A stretch of 40,339 nucleotides of DNA, from the NCBI GenBank assembly GCA_021371795.1, contig JAJFVK010000022.1, positions 1 through 40,339 on the forward strand, written 5' to 3'. Every line of letters begins with the position of its first letter. Position 1 is the first letter of the stretch. This stretch comes from Planctomycetaceae bacterium. Lineage in GTDB: Bacteria > Planctomycetota > Phycisphaerae > Sedimentisphaerales > UBA12454. Under the pieces are notes generated by a model. It was not told the DNA's origin. It saw only the letters and a list, made by a program, of their open reading frames with translations, and did no database searches. Below are positions 1 to 8,628 of the stretch, piece after piece. Made by a program: the position numbers and the translations under genes.

Positions 1-1261
1 CTCTTGCCGACAAAACACTGTTCCGTGTTTCAGTTGAACTGACAGCCTCTTCTCGTGAACGCAGTTTGCTGAATGTAACGCTGGGAACTTCGATATGAAT
101 ATCGATTCTATCGAGCATCGGCCCGGAAATTTTCGCCATATACCGCTCAATCTGGTTCGGCGTACATTTACACTTCTTCTGGTCAGAGCCGAAATATCCA
201 CACGGACACGGATTTGTTGCCGCGACCAACATAAAATTAGCTGGGAATGCAACCGAACCCCTGGCACGCGAGATTGTAACTTTCTTTTCCTCTAAAGGCT
301 GGCGAATCATCTCAAGCACGTTTCTTGGAAATTCAGCGAACTCATCGAGGAATAAAATTCCATTATGTGCAAGCGAAAGCTCACCGCATCGCGGATTGCT
401 TCCGCCGCCAATAAGCGCGGCGCCAGTGGCGGTATGATGAGGCGTTCGCACAGGCCTTGTCGCCATCAAAGCCTTACCATCAAGCTGACCAACCGAAGAA
501 TAAATTCGCGTCGTCTCCAGCGATTCAGTCATCGTAAGTTTCGGCAGAACCGTCGCGAGTCTCTGCGCAAGCATCGTCTTTCCGGAACCCGGCGGGCCTA
601 TCATCAAAATATTATGTCCGCCTGCCGCAGCAATAGTCAAAGCACGCTTGACAGTCTCCTGCCCTTTGACATCTGAAAAATCAACATCATAAATCGATGC
701 GTCTTCCAGCACTTTATCGATATCAACATAAGTCGATTCCAGCGCCAGCTTGCCCGAAAGAAACGTCGCCGCCTGTGAAAGTGAACCAACTCCGAAAACT
801 TCCAAATCCTCGACAACCGCCGCCTCACGAACGTTTTGCAGCGGCACAATCATACTCTTGAATCCTTTTTCTTTTGCCGCGATTGCCATACTCAAAACGC
901 CGTTGACTGGCCGAACTCTGCCGTCAAGCGCAAGCTCTCCGACAATAATAAAATCCTTCGCGCTGGAACTTTCGATTGCATGCGTACTGATAAGTACACC
1001 AAGAGCGATTGGTAAGTCGAACGCCGGGCCGGCCTTTTTTACATCAGCCGGCGCAAGATTGATTACGCTTTTGGTCCTCGGATATTCATAGCCTGAATTT
1101 ATTACCGCCGATTGAACACGTTCAATGCTTTCCTTTACAGCGGTATCGGGCAGACCGACAACAAGAGATTTTTCAAATCCTCCGCGCGTGATATGCACTT
1201 CGACTTCGCAGATTATTCCTTCGATACCCTCGAGCGTTACGCTATACAATTTCGCCAGCAT
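1..1261 (-). CDS. yifB: YifB/ComM-family Mg-chelatase-like AAA+ ATPase (3' end outside window)
   Basis: I translated this frame directly: it runs from an ATG at 1261 to the window edge, so about 420 codons are present and the C-terminal part is missing. The N-terminus (LAKLYSVTLEGIEG...) and following residues match the Lon-protease-like ChlI domain of YifB/ComM. The AAA core follows with a Walker A GPPGSGKTMLAQRLA, a Walker B ILFLDEFAEF and the family stretch PCPCGYFG. The family includes ComM, a hexameric helicase that promotes branch migration during natural transformation; the role here is inferred from family only. The gene starts 21 bases after the end of the membrane-anchored gene at 1282-2310 and is probably cotranscribed with it. 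Recognition is secure; the function in this organism is not. Confidence 0.93.
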   Translation of the reverse strand, partial: MLAKLYSVTLEGIEGIICEVEVHITRGGFEKSLVVGLPDTAVKESIERVQSAVINSGYEYPRTKSVINLAPADVKKAGPAFDLPIALGVLISTHAIESSSAKDFIIVGELALDGRVRPVNGVLSMAIAAKEKGFKSMIVPLQNVREAAVVEDLEVFGVGSLSQAATFLSGKLALESTYVDIDKVLEDASIYDVDFSDVKGQETVKRALTIAAAGGHNILMIGPPGSGKTMLAQRLATVLPKLTMTESLETTRIYSSVGQLDGKALMATRPVRTPHHTATGAALIGGGSNPRCGELSLAHNGILFLDEFAEFPRNVLEMIRQPLEEKKVTISRARGSVAFPANFMLVAATNPCPCGYFGSDQKKCKCTPNQIERYMAKISGPMLDRIDIHIEVPSVTFSKLRSREEAVSSTETRNSVLSAR

Positions 1262-1281
1262 CTTCCATCCCTGTCCTGATT

Positions 1282-2310
1282 TTATTTTGTAAAATGCAAG
1301 TATTCAATAACAATTAATATTAGCCATCCGATTTGCAGAATAAAGAACAAAATTATTTGAACCCATTCGGCACGATTTTTGGTAGAAACCGTAAAATTCT
1401 CAATCACAACGGAATACGCGTCTTCGAGCGATTCAAGTTTTCCGCGAATGGATTTTCTCCACTCCTCAATTTTAAATTTCGCGGCCGCAAGCTCGTAAAA
1501 TCTCGCCGAATACCAGTCGCCGATAAGCTTAACATCTCGCTCAAGCCGCTGAAGCTCGGAAATTGAAACCATTCTGATTTCCATAGTCTCTTTGATTTTT
1601 TGCGACAACTCCTTGCTGCTCAATTTCCCGCCGGCAGGGATATTATGCACAAATTCGGCCATTCTGGCCAGTCTTATATCTATCTGACTGTCAAGAATGC
1701 GATGCCTCAAAAGTTGCAGATTCGCCAGGGTCAAAAGATCAAGACATTCATCGATATCGCCGTTGGGGTCGAAAAGAAACGCGCCGTCCCAATCAATAAT
1801 AGACAAATCATTATTCGCATATTTTATCCTGTTACCAAGCGTATATTGCACTTCCTGCGGGTCGAGTTTCAACAACTCTTCAGACTTCAGGAGCGAGGCC
1901 ATAATATCCTGATAATTCAAAAACTGCTCCGGCTCACCATCATAATTCGTTACAGCAAAGACAGAATATTCTTCGCTGAAAAGCAAATCGCCGCCGAAAC
2001 TTTTTAAAATCTGATACGAATAATCATAAGATTGTTTTTCAAGCTCAAAAATATTTTTTTGGAACAGGTTGTCGACTTCAATAGTTGCCTGTATCAGCAG
2101 AATATCCGGCTGGAACCCGCGCAGATAGAAAGTTACGTTTTTTTCGCCAATAGTATAATTCTCCTGCCCGACGATAACCTGCTTGGGCATCGCGGCCTTG
2201 TAATACATCGGCGAACTTTTCACAATCGCCGAAGTAAACACCTCGCCCGAAAGCTCTTTCGTAACTTTGCCCAACACCAGCGTAATCAGTCTCTGTCTCA
2301 CATCTGCCAT
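1282..2310 (-). CDS. Unrecognised protein with C-terminal membrane anchor (DUF155/RMD1-like layout)
   Basis: This 342-residue protein has no obvious catalytic motif. A mixed alpha/beta N-terminal half is followed by a long helical segment (about residues 190-310) rich in charged residues. It ends in one strongly hydrophobic segment (about 318-338: IILFFILQIGWLILIVIEY). The order helical domain, then an acidic Glu-Trp, then a single C-terminal membrane helix resembles the RMD1/YagE (DUF155) family, but I cannot confirm this by eye. The N-terminus MADVRQRLITLVLGK lacks a signal peptide, so the bulk should face the cytoplasm. It lies just upstream of the YifB-like gene in the same direction (21-base gap), suggesting one transcript. 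A consensus TTGACA on the minus strand (2486-2491) may be part of its promoter, but no good -10 box follows it. Confidence 0.75.
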   Translation of the reverse strand: MADVRQRLITLVLGKVTKELSGEVFTSAIVKSSPMYYKAAMPKQVIVGQENYTIGEKNVTFYLRGFQPDILLIQATIEVDNLFQKNIFELEKQSYDYSYQILKSFGGDLLFSEEYSVFAVTNYDGEPEQFLNYQDIMASLLKSEELLKLDPQEVQYTLGNRIKYANNDLSIIDWDGAFLFDPNGDIDECLDLLTLANLQLLRHRILDSQIDIRLARMAEFVHNIPAGGKLSSKELSQKIKETMEIRMVSISELQRLERDVKLIGDWYSARFYELAAAKFKIEEWRKSIRGKLESLEDAYSVVIENFTVSTKNRAEWVQIILFFILQIGWLILIVIEYLHFTK

Positions 2311-2484
2311 AACACACCATTCTAATTATATTTTTAATCTAAAAATTTCACAAACACATTTAAAAGACCTTTTGGCCGGAAATACAAGAAAATTTCACTG
2401 TTTTTACGTCTTTTATTGCAGTACCACGCATAACTCTTTTGCTTATAAAGACTTAAAAAATATAAAAATTCTTTAAAAACCCCC

Positions 2485-2512
2485 TTGTCAAACCGGCATT
2501 CTGTGTTATAAT
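2485..2512 (+). promoter_or_regulatory. Sigma-70-type promoter in front of a candidate small RNA
   Basis: TTGTCA (2485-2490) and a perfect TATAAT (2507-2512) are separated by 16 bases on the plus strand. No plus-strand gene follows; the next plus-strand signal is the terminator at 2628-2656. The -35 overlaps a minus-strand TTGACA (2486-2491), so a divergent start for the 1282-2310 gene is possible. Confidence 0.55.
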
Positions 2513-2518
2513 AACGCT

Positions 2519-2656
2519 ATATTAAATGCTCTTTTTTTTCTTATAATAGGTTTTGGTTTCGCTGAAACAAAATATTCAATTTATAACCCAATTGTTATAT
2601 AAATATTTACAAGGGTTTTGCTTCAGCAAGGCTCGATGAATAATCGAGCCTTTTTT
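2519..2656 (+). ncRNA. Candidate small RNA of about 138 nt
   Basis: The only plus-strand signals in this 359-base gap between two minus-strand genes are a good promoter (2485-2512) and an intrinsic terminator (2628-2656). A transcript between them would be about 138 nt. It has no convincing reading frame. It could form a hairpin GTTTC-GCT-GAAAC (2556-2568), extended by TTTT/AAAA after one bulged base, a small hairpin TTGCT-TC-AGCAA (2618-2629), and then the terminator stem. GCTGAA (2561-2566) can alternatively pair with TTCAGC (2622-2627), so two folds compete. It matches no RNA family I know. The remaining bases of the gap (2311-2484) show nothing I can name. Confidence 0.4.
2628..2656 (+). 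terminator. Intrinsic terminator, plus strand
   Basis: A perfect 10-bp stem (AAGGCTCGAT / ATCGAGCCTT) with the five-base loop GAATA is followed on the plus strand by a T run (TTTTTTATT). There is no T run on the minus-strand side, so it suits a plus-strand transcript, although it sits 14 bases beyond the stop of the minus-strand HEAT gene. Confidence 0.7.
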
Positions 2657-2669
2657 ATTGCGCAATTTT

Positions 2670-4025
2670 TCACTTTTTCTCAAGAATGTCTTTTGCAGAA
2701 TCCCTTATTTCTTCGGAACAATCAAATGCACATTCGTCCAGTATCTCTCTGCTTAATTCTCCAATTTCCTCCAAACACGCAACACTGTCAGCCCGACAAT
2801 TAGTACAAGGCGTATTTTCATACACCCATAAAAGCAGTTCTTTCAACTCTTTGGTTTCATTCATTTCCGCTATTCCAATCACGCTCATACCATATGAATG
2901 AACATCCCATTTATCAGCTTTAGAATTTAAAATAGCCTCCATAATTTTTGTGGCATCTCCTGCAATATAATTTTTTACAAAGAAATCAAATAGTAAATGA
3001 TCCGGCCAACCTATAATTTTACCTTGTCTTATTCTATCACACGCAAATTCATGAACTTTCTCATCTTTACAATTTGCAAGAGCAAGTATAATAGCCGCTC
3101 TGAATTTTTCATCTTTATCGTTTGCCAACTCAAAAAATTTCTCATGTACTTCTGGCATTGCGACACTTCTAAACACCCCCAAAAGCCGCCTTCGCACATT
3201 ATTATCTTTTTCTTCAAGTAGCCGTGAAAAAACTATTTTTAATTCATTTTCGTCCGCATACCGTCCAAATCTATTATAAAACCATTGCGAATCATTAGAG
3301 CCATCCACCGCTATTTGGATTATCTTTTCTGCGTTATATAATGAAATAAATTCACTTTTCCGGTTTTCTCGTTCAATAGCCCTTTGTTCTTCTGAAATAC
3401 TTTCATGTGAATCAAAACCGCAATCTTCATCAATACAATCGAAGAAAACCTTTATTTTATTATTCGAATATGAGTTTTCTTTTAACAAAGTATTATATTT
3501 TTTTCTTTCTTCTTCATCATAGGTAAAAACCTCCGGCACACTGTCTTCCGGATTATTTATAAGTCTTTGTCCATATATTTCAGCGAGCTGCAAAACTTCT
3601 GTTTCACCCTCAATTTGCACATACTCTTCAACTCCCATGTAGTCAAAATCATTCCCGGAAATGGCAGAATTGACAACAAATTCCTTCAATGATTTTCTGG
3701 CCAAACCATCTCCATCAAGTGCCATCTCAATAACTAAATCACAGAGTTGGCCAACATCTTTCCATTCATCTGTTTTTTCTAATGCTGATAAAATAGCATC
3801 ACGAAACTTATTATAATAAGATGTATCCTTAAACATTTCATAAAGCCACTTTTCCTTGCCGCACTCACATTGAGCATCGTAAGTAGTGTTGTGAATGCAG
3901 GCATCCAATACGATGTCTGCCATATCATCCAGACCATAATGTTGAATGTGCATCATCGCTCTGCCGAGACCTTTAGCAATGGCCTCGGCAAATTGCTGTT
4001 TATTTAATTTTTTTATTATTGCCAT
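2670..4025 (-). CDS. HEAT-repeat-type protein, function unknown
   Basis: This is a 451-residue soluble protein without signal peptide or membrane segment. The C-terminal half (about 255-450) is a series of helical pairs of HEAT type, for example VRRRLLGVFRSVAMPEVHEKF, then FRAAIILALANCKDEKVHEF, and a final SEEIRDSAKDILEKK. The N-terminal half is helical and has a cysteine-containing segment (CECGKE, near residue 54). HEAT proteins usually act as scaffolds or binding surfaces; no partner can be named. The coding sequence is visibly richer in A+T than its neighbours and uses many AAA/GAA/TTT codons, hinting at transfer. It starts 11 bases after the permease gene at 4037-5311, so it may be on that transcript. 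An AGGT in front of the ATG is a weak ribosome binding site. Confidence 0.85.
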   Translation of the reverse strand: MAIIKKLNKQQFAEAIAKGLGRAMMHIQHYGLDDMADIVLDACIHNTTYDAQCECGKEKWLYEMFKDTSYYNKFRDAILSALEKTDEWKDVGQLCDLVIEMALDGDGLARKSLKEFVVNSAISGNDFDYMGVEEYVQIEGETEVLQLAEIYGQRLINNPEDSVPEVFTYDEEERKKYNTLLKENSYSNNKIKVFFDCIDEDCGFDSHESISEEQRAIERENRKSEFISLYNAEKIIQIAVDGSNDSQWFYNRFGRYADENELKIVFSRLLEEKDNNVRRRLLGVFRSVAMPEVHEKFFELANDKDEKFRAAIILALANCKDEKVHEFACDRIRQGKIIGWPDHLLFDFFVKNYIAGDATKIMEAILNSKADKWDVHSYGMSVIGIAEMNETKELKELLLWVYENTPCTNCRADSVACLEEIGELSREILDECAFDCSEEIRDSAKDILEKK

Positions 4026-4036
4026 AACAACCTATT

Positions 4037-5311
4037 CTACGCGTTTTTCCAGACGAACCAGACAAACAAATATGCCGCGGTAACTGCCGCCAAGGTGAAC
4101 GGCAAACCAATCTTCGCGAAGTCCCTGAACTTTACATCGTACCCCTCTTTTTTCAGCAGTCCGCAACCAACGATATTCGCAGACGCTCCAATCGGCGTGA
4201 TATTCCCGCCAAGACTTGCGCCTATCAGCAAACCAAACAGAAACAGCGATGGATTCATATTCAGCTTGTCCGCCATTGAAATCGCCACCGGCAGCATCGC
4301 GGCCAAAAACGGAACGTTATCGACAAACGCTGAAACAAACACAGATGCAAAAACAATAAGCGTATAGCCCAGGAAGATATTATCGCCGACAACTTCAGAT
4401 AAAACATCCGCGATTATCTCAATCCAGCCTGTCGTCGTAATTGCGCCGACGAGAATAAAAATACCAACCAAAAATAACGTCGTGTCCCAATCGAGAGCTT
4501 TAATAGATTTGATTACCGATTCGTTATTTACACGTTTATCCCACGCAAGGCAGACAACTCCGAAAACCATACAAATAATTCCGGCTAAAAATGAAAAGCC
4601 TGTATCAAAGAAACTCGACATCGCCAATGCGACAATCAACCAGGCAAGAAATTTTGTCGGTATCCACGACTTGACTTTTTCAACGGCAATGACTTCGGTT
4701 TTATGCTTATGAAATTTGAAAAATGAGTACAACACAAAGAACGACGCCAAAGCACCAAGTTCCACAGCAAAGAAAATACTCGGTCGCCCATGATAGAAAA
4801 AGAAATCAAAGAAATTCATTTTCGCAAAGCCGCCCAAGAGCATACTCGGCGGGTCGCCAATCAGCGTAGCAGTTCCCTGTAAGTTGCTGGAAATAGCAAT
4901 GCCAACCATCATATTAACAGGATTAATCTTCAGTTTTTTCGCTATTTCCAGTGCAATCGGCGCAACAATCAGCACCGTCGCAACGTTTTCAACAAACGCT
5001 GAGATAAAGCCGGTCAGCATACAAATGAACATTATCGCCCAGGCGGTGTTTTTGGATTTGTTTACAATAACTTCGGCGAGCCATGCGGGCACCCTGCTTT
5101 TCATAAAAACATCGGCGACAATTAGAGTGCCGACAAATATTCCCATCACGTTCCAGTTGATTGCCCAAAACGCCTGCTTGAGTGTGAGAGCGCCGGCGAT
5201 AACAACGAGCCAGGCAGCGGTAATAGCCACAATAGTTCTTTTCGCGGGCAATAAGACAAAAAGAATATACGCTGAAATAAAAAGAATTACCGCTAATGTT
5301 CTGGCTTCCAT
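4037..5311 (-). CDS. ArsB/NhaD-type (SLC13-like) ion permease
   Basis: This is a 424-residue, highly hydrophobic inner-membrane protein with about 11 membrane segments and the two-fold repeat typical of the ion transporter superfamily containing ArsB, NhaD and CitM. Each half carries the re-entrant signature: NLQGTATLIGDPPSMLLGG in the first half (about residues 142-160) and SLGGNITPIGASANIVG in the second (about 370-386). Each half also has a matching FVENVATVL / FVDNVPFLAAM segment. Members export arsenite, exchange Na+/H+ or import dicarboxylates; the sequence alone does not decide the substrate. No arsenic regulator or reductase is nearby, which makes arsenite export less likely than Na+/H+ or anion transport. 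No clear Shine-Dalgarno precedes the ATG at 5311. Confidence 0.87.
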   Translation of the reverse strand: MEARTLAVILFISAYILFVLLPAKRTIVAITAAWLVVIAGALTLKQAFWAINWNVMGIFVGTLIVADVFMKSRVPAWLAEVIVNKSKNTAWAIMFICMLTGFISAFVENVATVLIVAPIALEIAKKLKINPVNMMVGIAISSNLQGTATLIGDPPSMLLGGFAKMNFFDFFFYHGRPSIFFAVELGALASFFVLYSFFKFHKHKTEVIAVEKVKSWIPTKFLAWLIVALAMSSFFDTGFSFLAGIICMVFGVVCLAWDKRVNNESVIKSIKALDWDTTLFLVGIFILVGAITTTGWIEIIADVLSEVVGDNIFLGYTLIVFASVFVSAFVDNVPFLAAMLPVAISMADKLNMNPSLFLFGLLIGASLGGNITPIGASANIVGCGLLKKEGYDVKFRDFAKIGLPFTLAAVTAAYLFVWFVWKNA

Positions 5312-5376
5312 ACGAAATATATTATCGGCGGGAAATTTTTATGCAAGTGAAATTGGATTTATCCTTACGACTAAAT

Positions 5377-6513
5377 TTACACTTTAAGGAAAATTTTCTT
5401 TCGGTAAAGGATATAAAGAAATGCAAATTCGCAGACCAATATCCCTGCCCAGAGAATTACAGGTTTTAAGGGGTCGCTTGAAATCCTGATAAAGCCACCG
5501 AAGAAAAATTCGGCCATATCTTGAAAGCTGATTATTTTATTAGCGCACAAATAAATCGTAATCGGATTTACCCCTATCAGCATAAACGGAAAAAATATTT
5601 TCCTGATTTTCCAGATATCTACCACAAGATAAAACAAAGCGGTCAGCAGTAATGCCCAGCCGATTGCATAAACAACAAATGAGCTTGTCCAGAGCTTTTT
5701 GATCATCGGAAAATGCGCCCCCCATAATCTTCCGATACCTAAACAAATTAATCCGGCAATCACGATGTATAAACATTTACGATATTGTTTAATATTCTGT
5801 TTTTTTAACAACGCACCGGCCAACGCACCCGCAATCGCAAGCGCAGAAGCGGGAATAGACATCAAAATTCCTTCAGGGTCAGTCGCACCGTAGATAAGTT
5901 TGCCGGGAACGATGAGCCTGTCGATATAAGACGCGAAATTGCCGCCGGCGTTTGTTAAATCAACCGCATCAAAACCAGGCACTGTTACAAAATTCATTAA
6001 AACATAATAAATCAGCAGAATGACTGCCCCACAAATCGCCTGACCGAATGGTTTGAAGTTTATTACAACAATCGACGCCCATAAATACGCCATACCGATA
6101 AGCCCAAGCACGCTTAAATATCGCAGATTCGCAAAATCGAGCGTTTTTAAAAGGTTGTTATAAAGCAAGCCGAGCACAATTAAAATTACCGCTCGTCTAA
6201 TTACTCTGAAGTAAAGTTTGCCTTTTTGCTGTGAAGCTAAATATTTTTCAAATGAAAACGGCATTGTTACGCCTGAAATGAAAATGAAAAGCGGGAAAAT
6301 CAAATCCCACGCGTGAAAACCAAACCAATCGACGTGCTCAAGGTTTTCTTTGACCGGCTCAAGCCAAGACCAACCAAGATAATTAATGAGATTAAGAAGA
6401 AATGTACCGCCGCCGACAATCCAAAACATATCAAAGCCGCGGAGGATGTCAAGCGACGCGAGTCTTTCAGAAGAAACGTTTTGTTTACCTCCTGCCAATT
6501 GTCTATCAGTCAT
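5377..6513 (-). CDS. DUF5009/HGSNAT-like acyltransferase, multi-pass membrane protein
   Basis: This 378-residue protein has about ten hydrophobic segments. Its N-terminus (ERLASLDILRGFDMFWIVGGG, about residues 15-35) and the segment WFGFHAWDLIFPLFIFISGVTMPFS (about 83-107) are typical of the DUF5009/NagX group, related to heparan-alpha-glucosaminide N-acetyltransferase and YeiB-type proteins. The family moves acetyl groups across the membrane onto sugars such as glucosamine in animals; in bacteria it is linked to amino-sugar use. The start at 6513 has AAGGA at good distance. It follows the GH3 gene at 6644-8449 in the same direction (130-base gap), consistent with a saccharide-degradation set. 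The exact acceptor is unknown. Confidence 0.86.
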   Translation of the reverse strand: MTDRQLAGGKQNVSSERLASLDILRGFDMFWIVGGGTFLLNLINYLGWSWLEPVKENLEHVDWFGFHAWDLIFPLFIFISGVTMPFSFEKYLASQQKGKLYFRVIRRAVILIVLGLLYNNLLKTLDFANLRYLSVLGLIGMAYLWASIVVINFKPFGQAICGAVILLIYYVLMNFVTVPGFDAVDLTNAGGNFASYIDRLIVPGKLIYGATDPEGILMSIPASALAIAGALAGALLKKQNIKQYRKCLYIVIAGLICLGIGRLWGAHFPMIKKLWTSSFVVYAIGWALLLTALFYLVVDIWKIRKIFFPFMLIGVNPITIYLCANKIISFQDMAEFFFGGFIRISSDPLKPVILWAGILVCEFAFLYILYRKKIFLKV

Positions 6514-6643
6514 AAAATCAATCCTTTAATAATTTATTGTTTTATCTACACAACAACCGTAGAGACATCTGAAAAACTGATATTTCGAAAGTTTAAGAGG
6601 CTTCAGTGTAATGATTTGAGTCAATTTCTGCAATTCCAAAATT

Positions 6644-8449
6644 TTAATATGAAAGCCCGAACCCATATTCGAAAAGCGGCTTGTCTTTCATTTCAGAAAG
6701 CGGTATTTGCGATGCTGATTTCGGCCAGCTAAACGAAAGTTTGCCCGTCGGCTTGTAATCGCCGAACAAAACATCAGCAACGCCCTGCCCTTCAGTACCA
6801 GGCAGCCACGCAGCAATAAAAGCATCCACTTGAGCCAATACATTATTTATAAGCATCGGCCTGCCGGAAATTAAAATCACGACCACCGGAATTCCCGCCT
6901 TTTTCATATTCACAACCGCCTCGACATCCTGCTTATCAAGCGCCGGCTCGGCCACATCGCCATAATATTCAGCGTAAGGTTTTTCGCCGATTACAATAAT
7001 GCCAAGGTCAGCGCCTTGTGTACCGCTTGCATTCAATGCGAATGTTACATTGCAATCCGGCACAGCGTTTTTAATCGCCTGCAAAATCGTTGTCCCGCCT
7101 GTCGTCACGTTCCCGCTTTGGCCCTGCCAGTCAATAGTCCATCCGCCGCACTGGTTTCCGATATTATCAGCGCTTTTGCCGCCAACGTGAATGCGCTTAA
7201 TCTTTTTGGAAAGCGGCAGAACACTATTTCCATTTTTCAGCAGCACAAGCGACTGACGTACCGCTTGTCGTGCGATTTGCCTGTGTTCGGCGATGCCGAA
7301 TTGCTTATGCAGCTCTCTGTCAGCAAGTACCGATTTGTTTTTGTCCATAAGCCCCATCGCGAATTTAACCCGCAGGATTCTGGTTACCGCGTCATCAATG
7401 CGAGACATCGGAACATCGCCATTTTGAACCAGTTCTTTAAGCGTAACAAAAAATTGGTCATACGTATTCGGCTCCATTGCCATATCCATACCTGCATTGA
7501 TGGAAATTTTTACCGCTTCGTTAAAATCAGGAGTTATCTGCTTGATTGCTTTGTAATCAGAAATTAAAAATCCCTCGAATCCCAATTCATCTTTCAAAAT
7601 TTCCGTCAGCAGATGTTTATTCGCAGAGCATTTAACACCGTTGAAACTGCTGTATGAGGGCATTATACTGCCTACGCCCGCGTTGACTGCTGCGACATAA
7701 GGCGAAAGAAAAAGTTTACGCAATTGTTCTTCGCTCATTTGCACATCGCCCTGATCGAGCATATTTTTATGTTTTGAAGTGCCGAATTTTGTGCCGCCGT
7801 CGCCGATGTAATGTTTAGCACATGCCAGAACGGAAAAAGGACTGCTCAAATCGTTTCCCTGATAGCCGCGAACCTGTGCCTGACCGAGAATTTTTACAAG
7901 CTCTGTGTTTTCAGAAAAACCCTCGTAAGCCCTGCCCCATCGAATATCCTGCGGAACAGTTACACAAGGCGCAAAAGTCCAGTTAATTCCTGTCGCGCGA
8001 ATTTCAAGAGCCGTTATGCGAGCGATTTCGCCGACAAGATTAGCATCCCTTGTGCAGCCAAGCCCGATGTTATGCGGAAAAATTACCGCGTTCAAAACAT
8101 TGTTATGCCCATGCAGCGCATCGATACCGTAAAAAATCGGAATTGCCAGTCGCGTCCGCAACGCCTGCTTCTGACAAGTATCGTAAAGATTCGTCCACGC
8201 ATCGAGACTGTTTCCGCTTTTGGGGTCTGCGTTTCCGCCGCTTAGAATCGAACCAAGATAAAATTTAGAGATGTCGTTTATATCTTTTAAGTAGCAGTTT
8301 TCCGCCTGCGTCATCTGCCCGATTTTTTCTTCGAGCGTCATCTTTGAAAGCAGCTCTTTTGCCTGCCTGTCATAACTCAAAAGCGATGCGCCGTTTGCGG
8401 ATAAACTTAAAACAGCCAATACGAACATTACGAACGTGATTTTTTTCAT
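6644..8449 (-). CDS. Secreted glycoside hydrolase family 3 (beta-glucosidase type)
   Basis: The 601-residue protein begins with a clear signal peptide ([21 protein letters not shown], cleavage near residue 20-22), then [14 protein letters not shown] as in GH3 enzymes. The N-terminal TIM barrel includes KHYIGDGGT (212-220) and [10 protein letters not shown] with the probable nucleophile Asp298. The second alpha/beta sandwich domain (about 390-600) ends in the family-typical [11 protein letters not shown]. There is no C-terminal fibronectin-III domain, which the longer BglX enzymes have. It should release glucose or another beta-linked sugar from oligosaccharides outside the cytoplasm. The start has AGGG upstream, and a minus-strand TATAAT at 8480-8485 gives a leader of about 25 nt. 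Confidence 0.93.
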   Translation of the reverse strand: MKKITFVMFVLAVLSLSANGASLLSYDRQAKELLSKMTLEEKIGQMTQAENCYLKDINDISKFYLGSILSGGNADPKSGNSLDAWTNLYDTCQKQALRTRLAIPIFYGIDALHGHNNVLNAVIFPHNIGLGCTRDANLVGEIARITALEIRATGINWTFAPCVTVPQDIRWGRAYEGFSENTELVKILGQAQVRGYQGNDLSSPFSVLACAKHYIGDGGTKFGTSKHKNMLDQGDVQMSEEQLRKLFLSPYVAAVNAGVGSIMPSYSSFNGVKCSANKHLLTEILKDELGFEGFLISDYKAIKQITPDFNEAVKISINAGMDMAMEPNTYDQFFVTLKELVQNGDVPMSRIDDAVTRILRVKFAMGLMDKNKSVLADRELHKQFGIAEHRQIARQAVRQSLVLLKNGNSVLPLSKKIKRIHVGGKSADNIGNQCGGWTIDWQGQSGNVTTGGTTILQAIKNAVPDCNVTFALNASGTQGADLGIIVIGEKPYAEYYGDVAEPALDKQDVEAVVNMKKAGIPVVVILISGRPMLINNVLAQVDAFIAAWLPGTEGQGVADVLFGDYKPTGKLSFSWPKSASQIPLSEMKDKPLFEYGFGLSY

Positions 8450-8479
8450 TTTGCAAACCCTTTTTTAAAAATCTGCTCT

Positions 8480-8485
8480 ATTATA
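8480..8485 (-). promoter_or_regulatory. Probable -10 box of the GH3 gene
   Basis: A perfect TATAAT on the minus strand lies about 31 bases before the GH3 start codon. No good -35 hexamer was found at 16-18 bases, so an activator may be needed. Confidence 0.4.
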
Positions 8486-8522
8486 CACACTTTTCGCCAT
8501 TTTCCATCTCTTGTTTAAAATT

Positions 8523-8544
8523 TTTTAGCAACCAGTTGCTAAAA
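8523..8544. promoter_or_regulatory. Palindromic operator between GH3 and MFS genes
   Basis: TTTTAGCAAC-CA-GTTGCTAAAA is a perfect 10-bp inverted repeat with a two-base centre. It lies between the divergent GH3 and exporter promoters, about 40 bases before the exporter's -10. Its core (TAGCAAC...GTTGCTA) is like operators of MarR-family repressors of efflux genes. No regulator gene is adjacent, so the binding protein is unknown. Confidence 0.5.
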
Positions 8545-8583
8545 GACAATAAGAAATACCCCATCCCAACAAAATCGTATATT

Positions 8584-8589
8584 TATAAT
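8584..8589 (+). promoter_or_regulatory. Probable -10 box of the MFS exporter gene
   Basis: A perfect TATAAT lies 39 bases before the ATG at 8629. No recognisable -35 sits at the right distance. Confidence 0.4.
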
Positions 8590-8628
8590 TGCCTTTTTTT
8601 CAGGACAACTTATCCTTACAATAAAATT

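Noticed and set aside
8536-8628. TTG start at 8536 for the MFS exporter
   Set aside because: It lies within the palindrome and upstream of the -10 box; the family's normal N-terminus begins at 8629.
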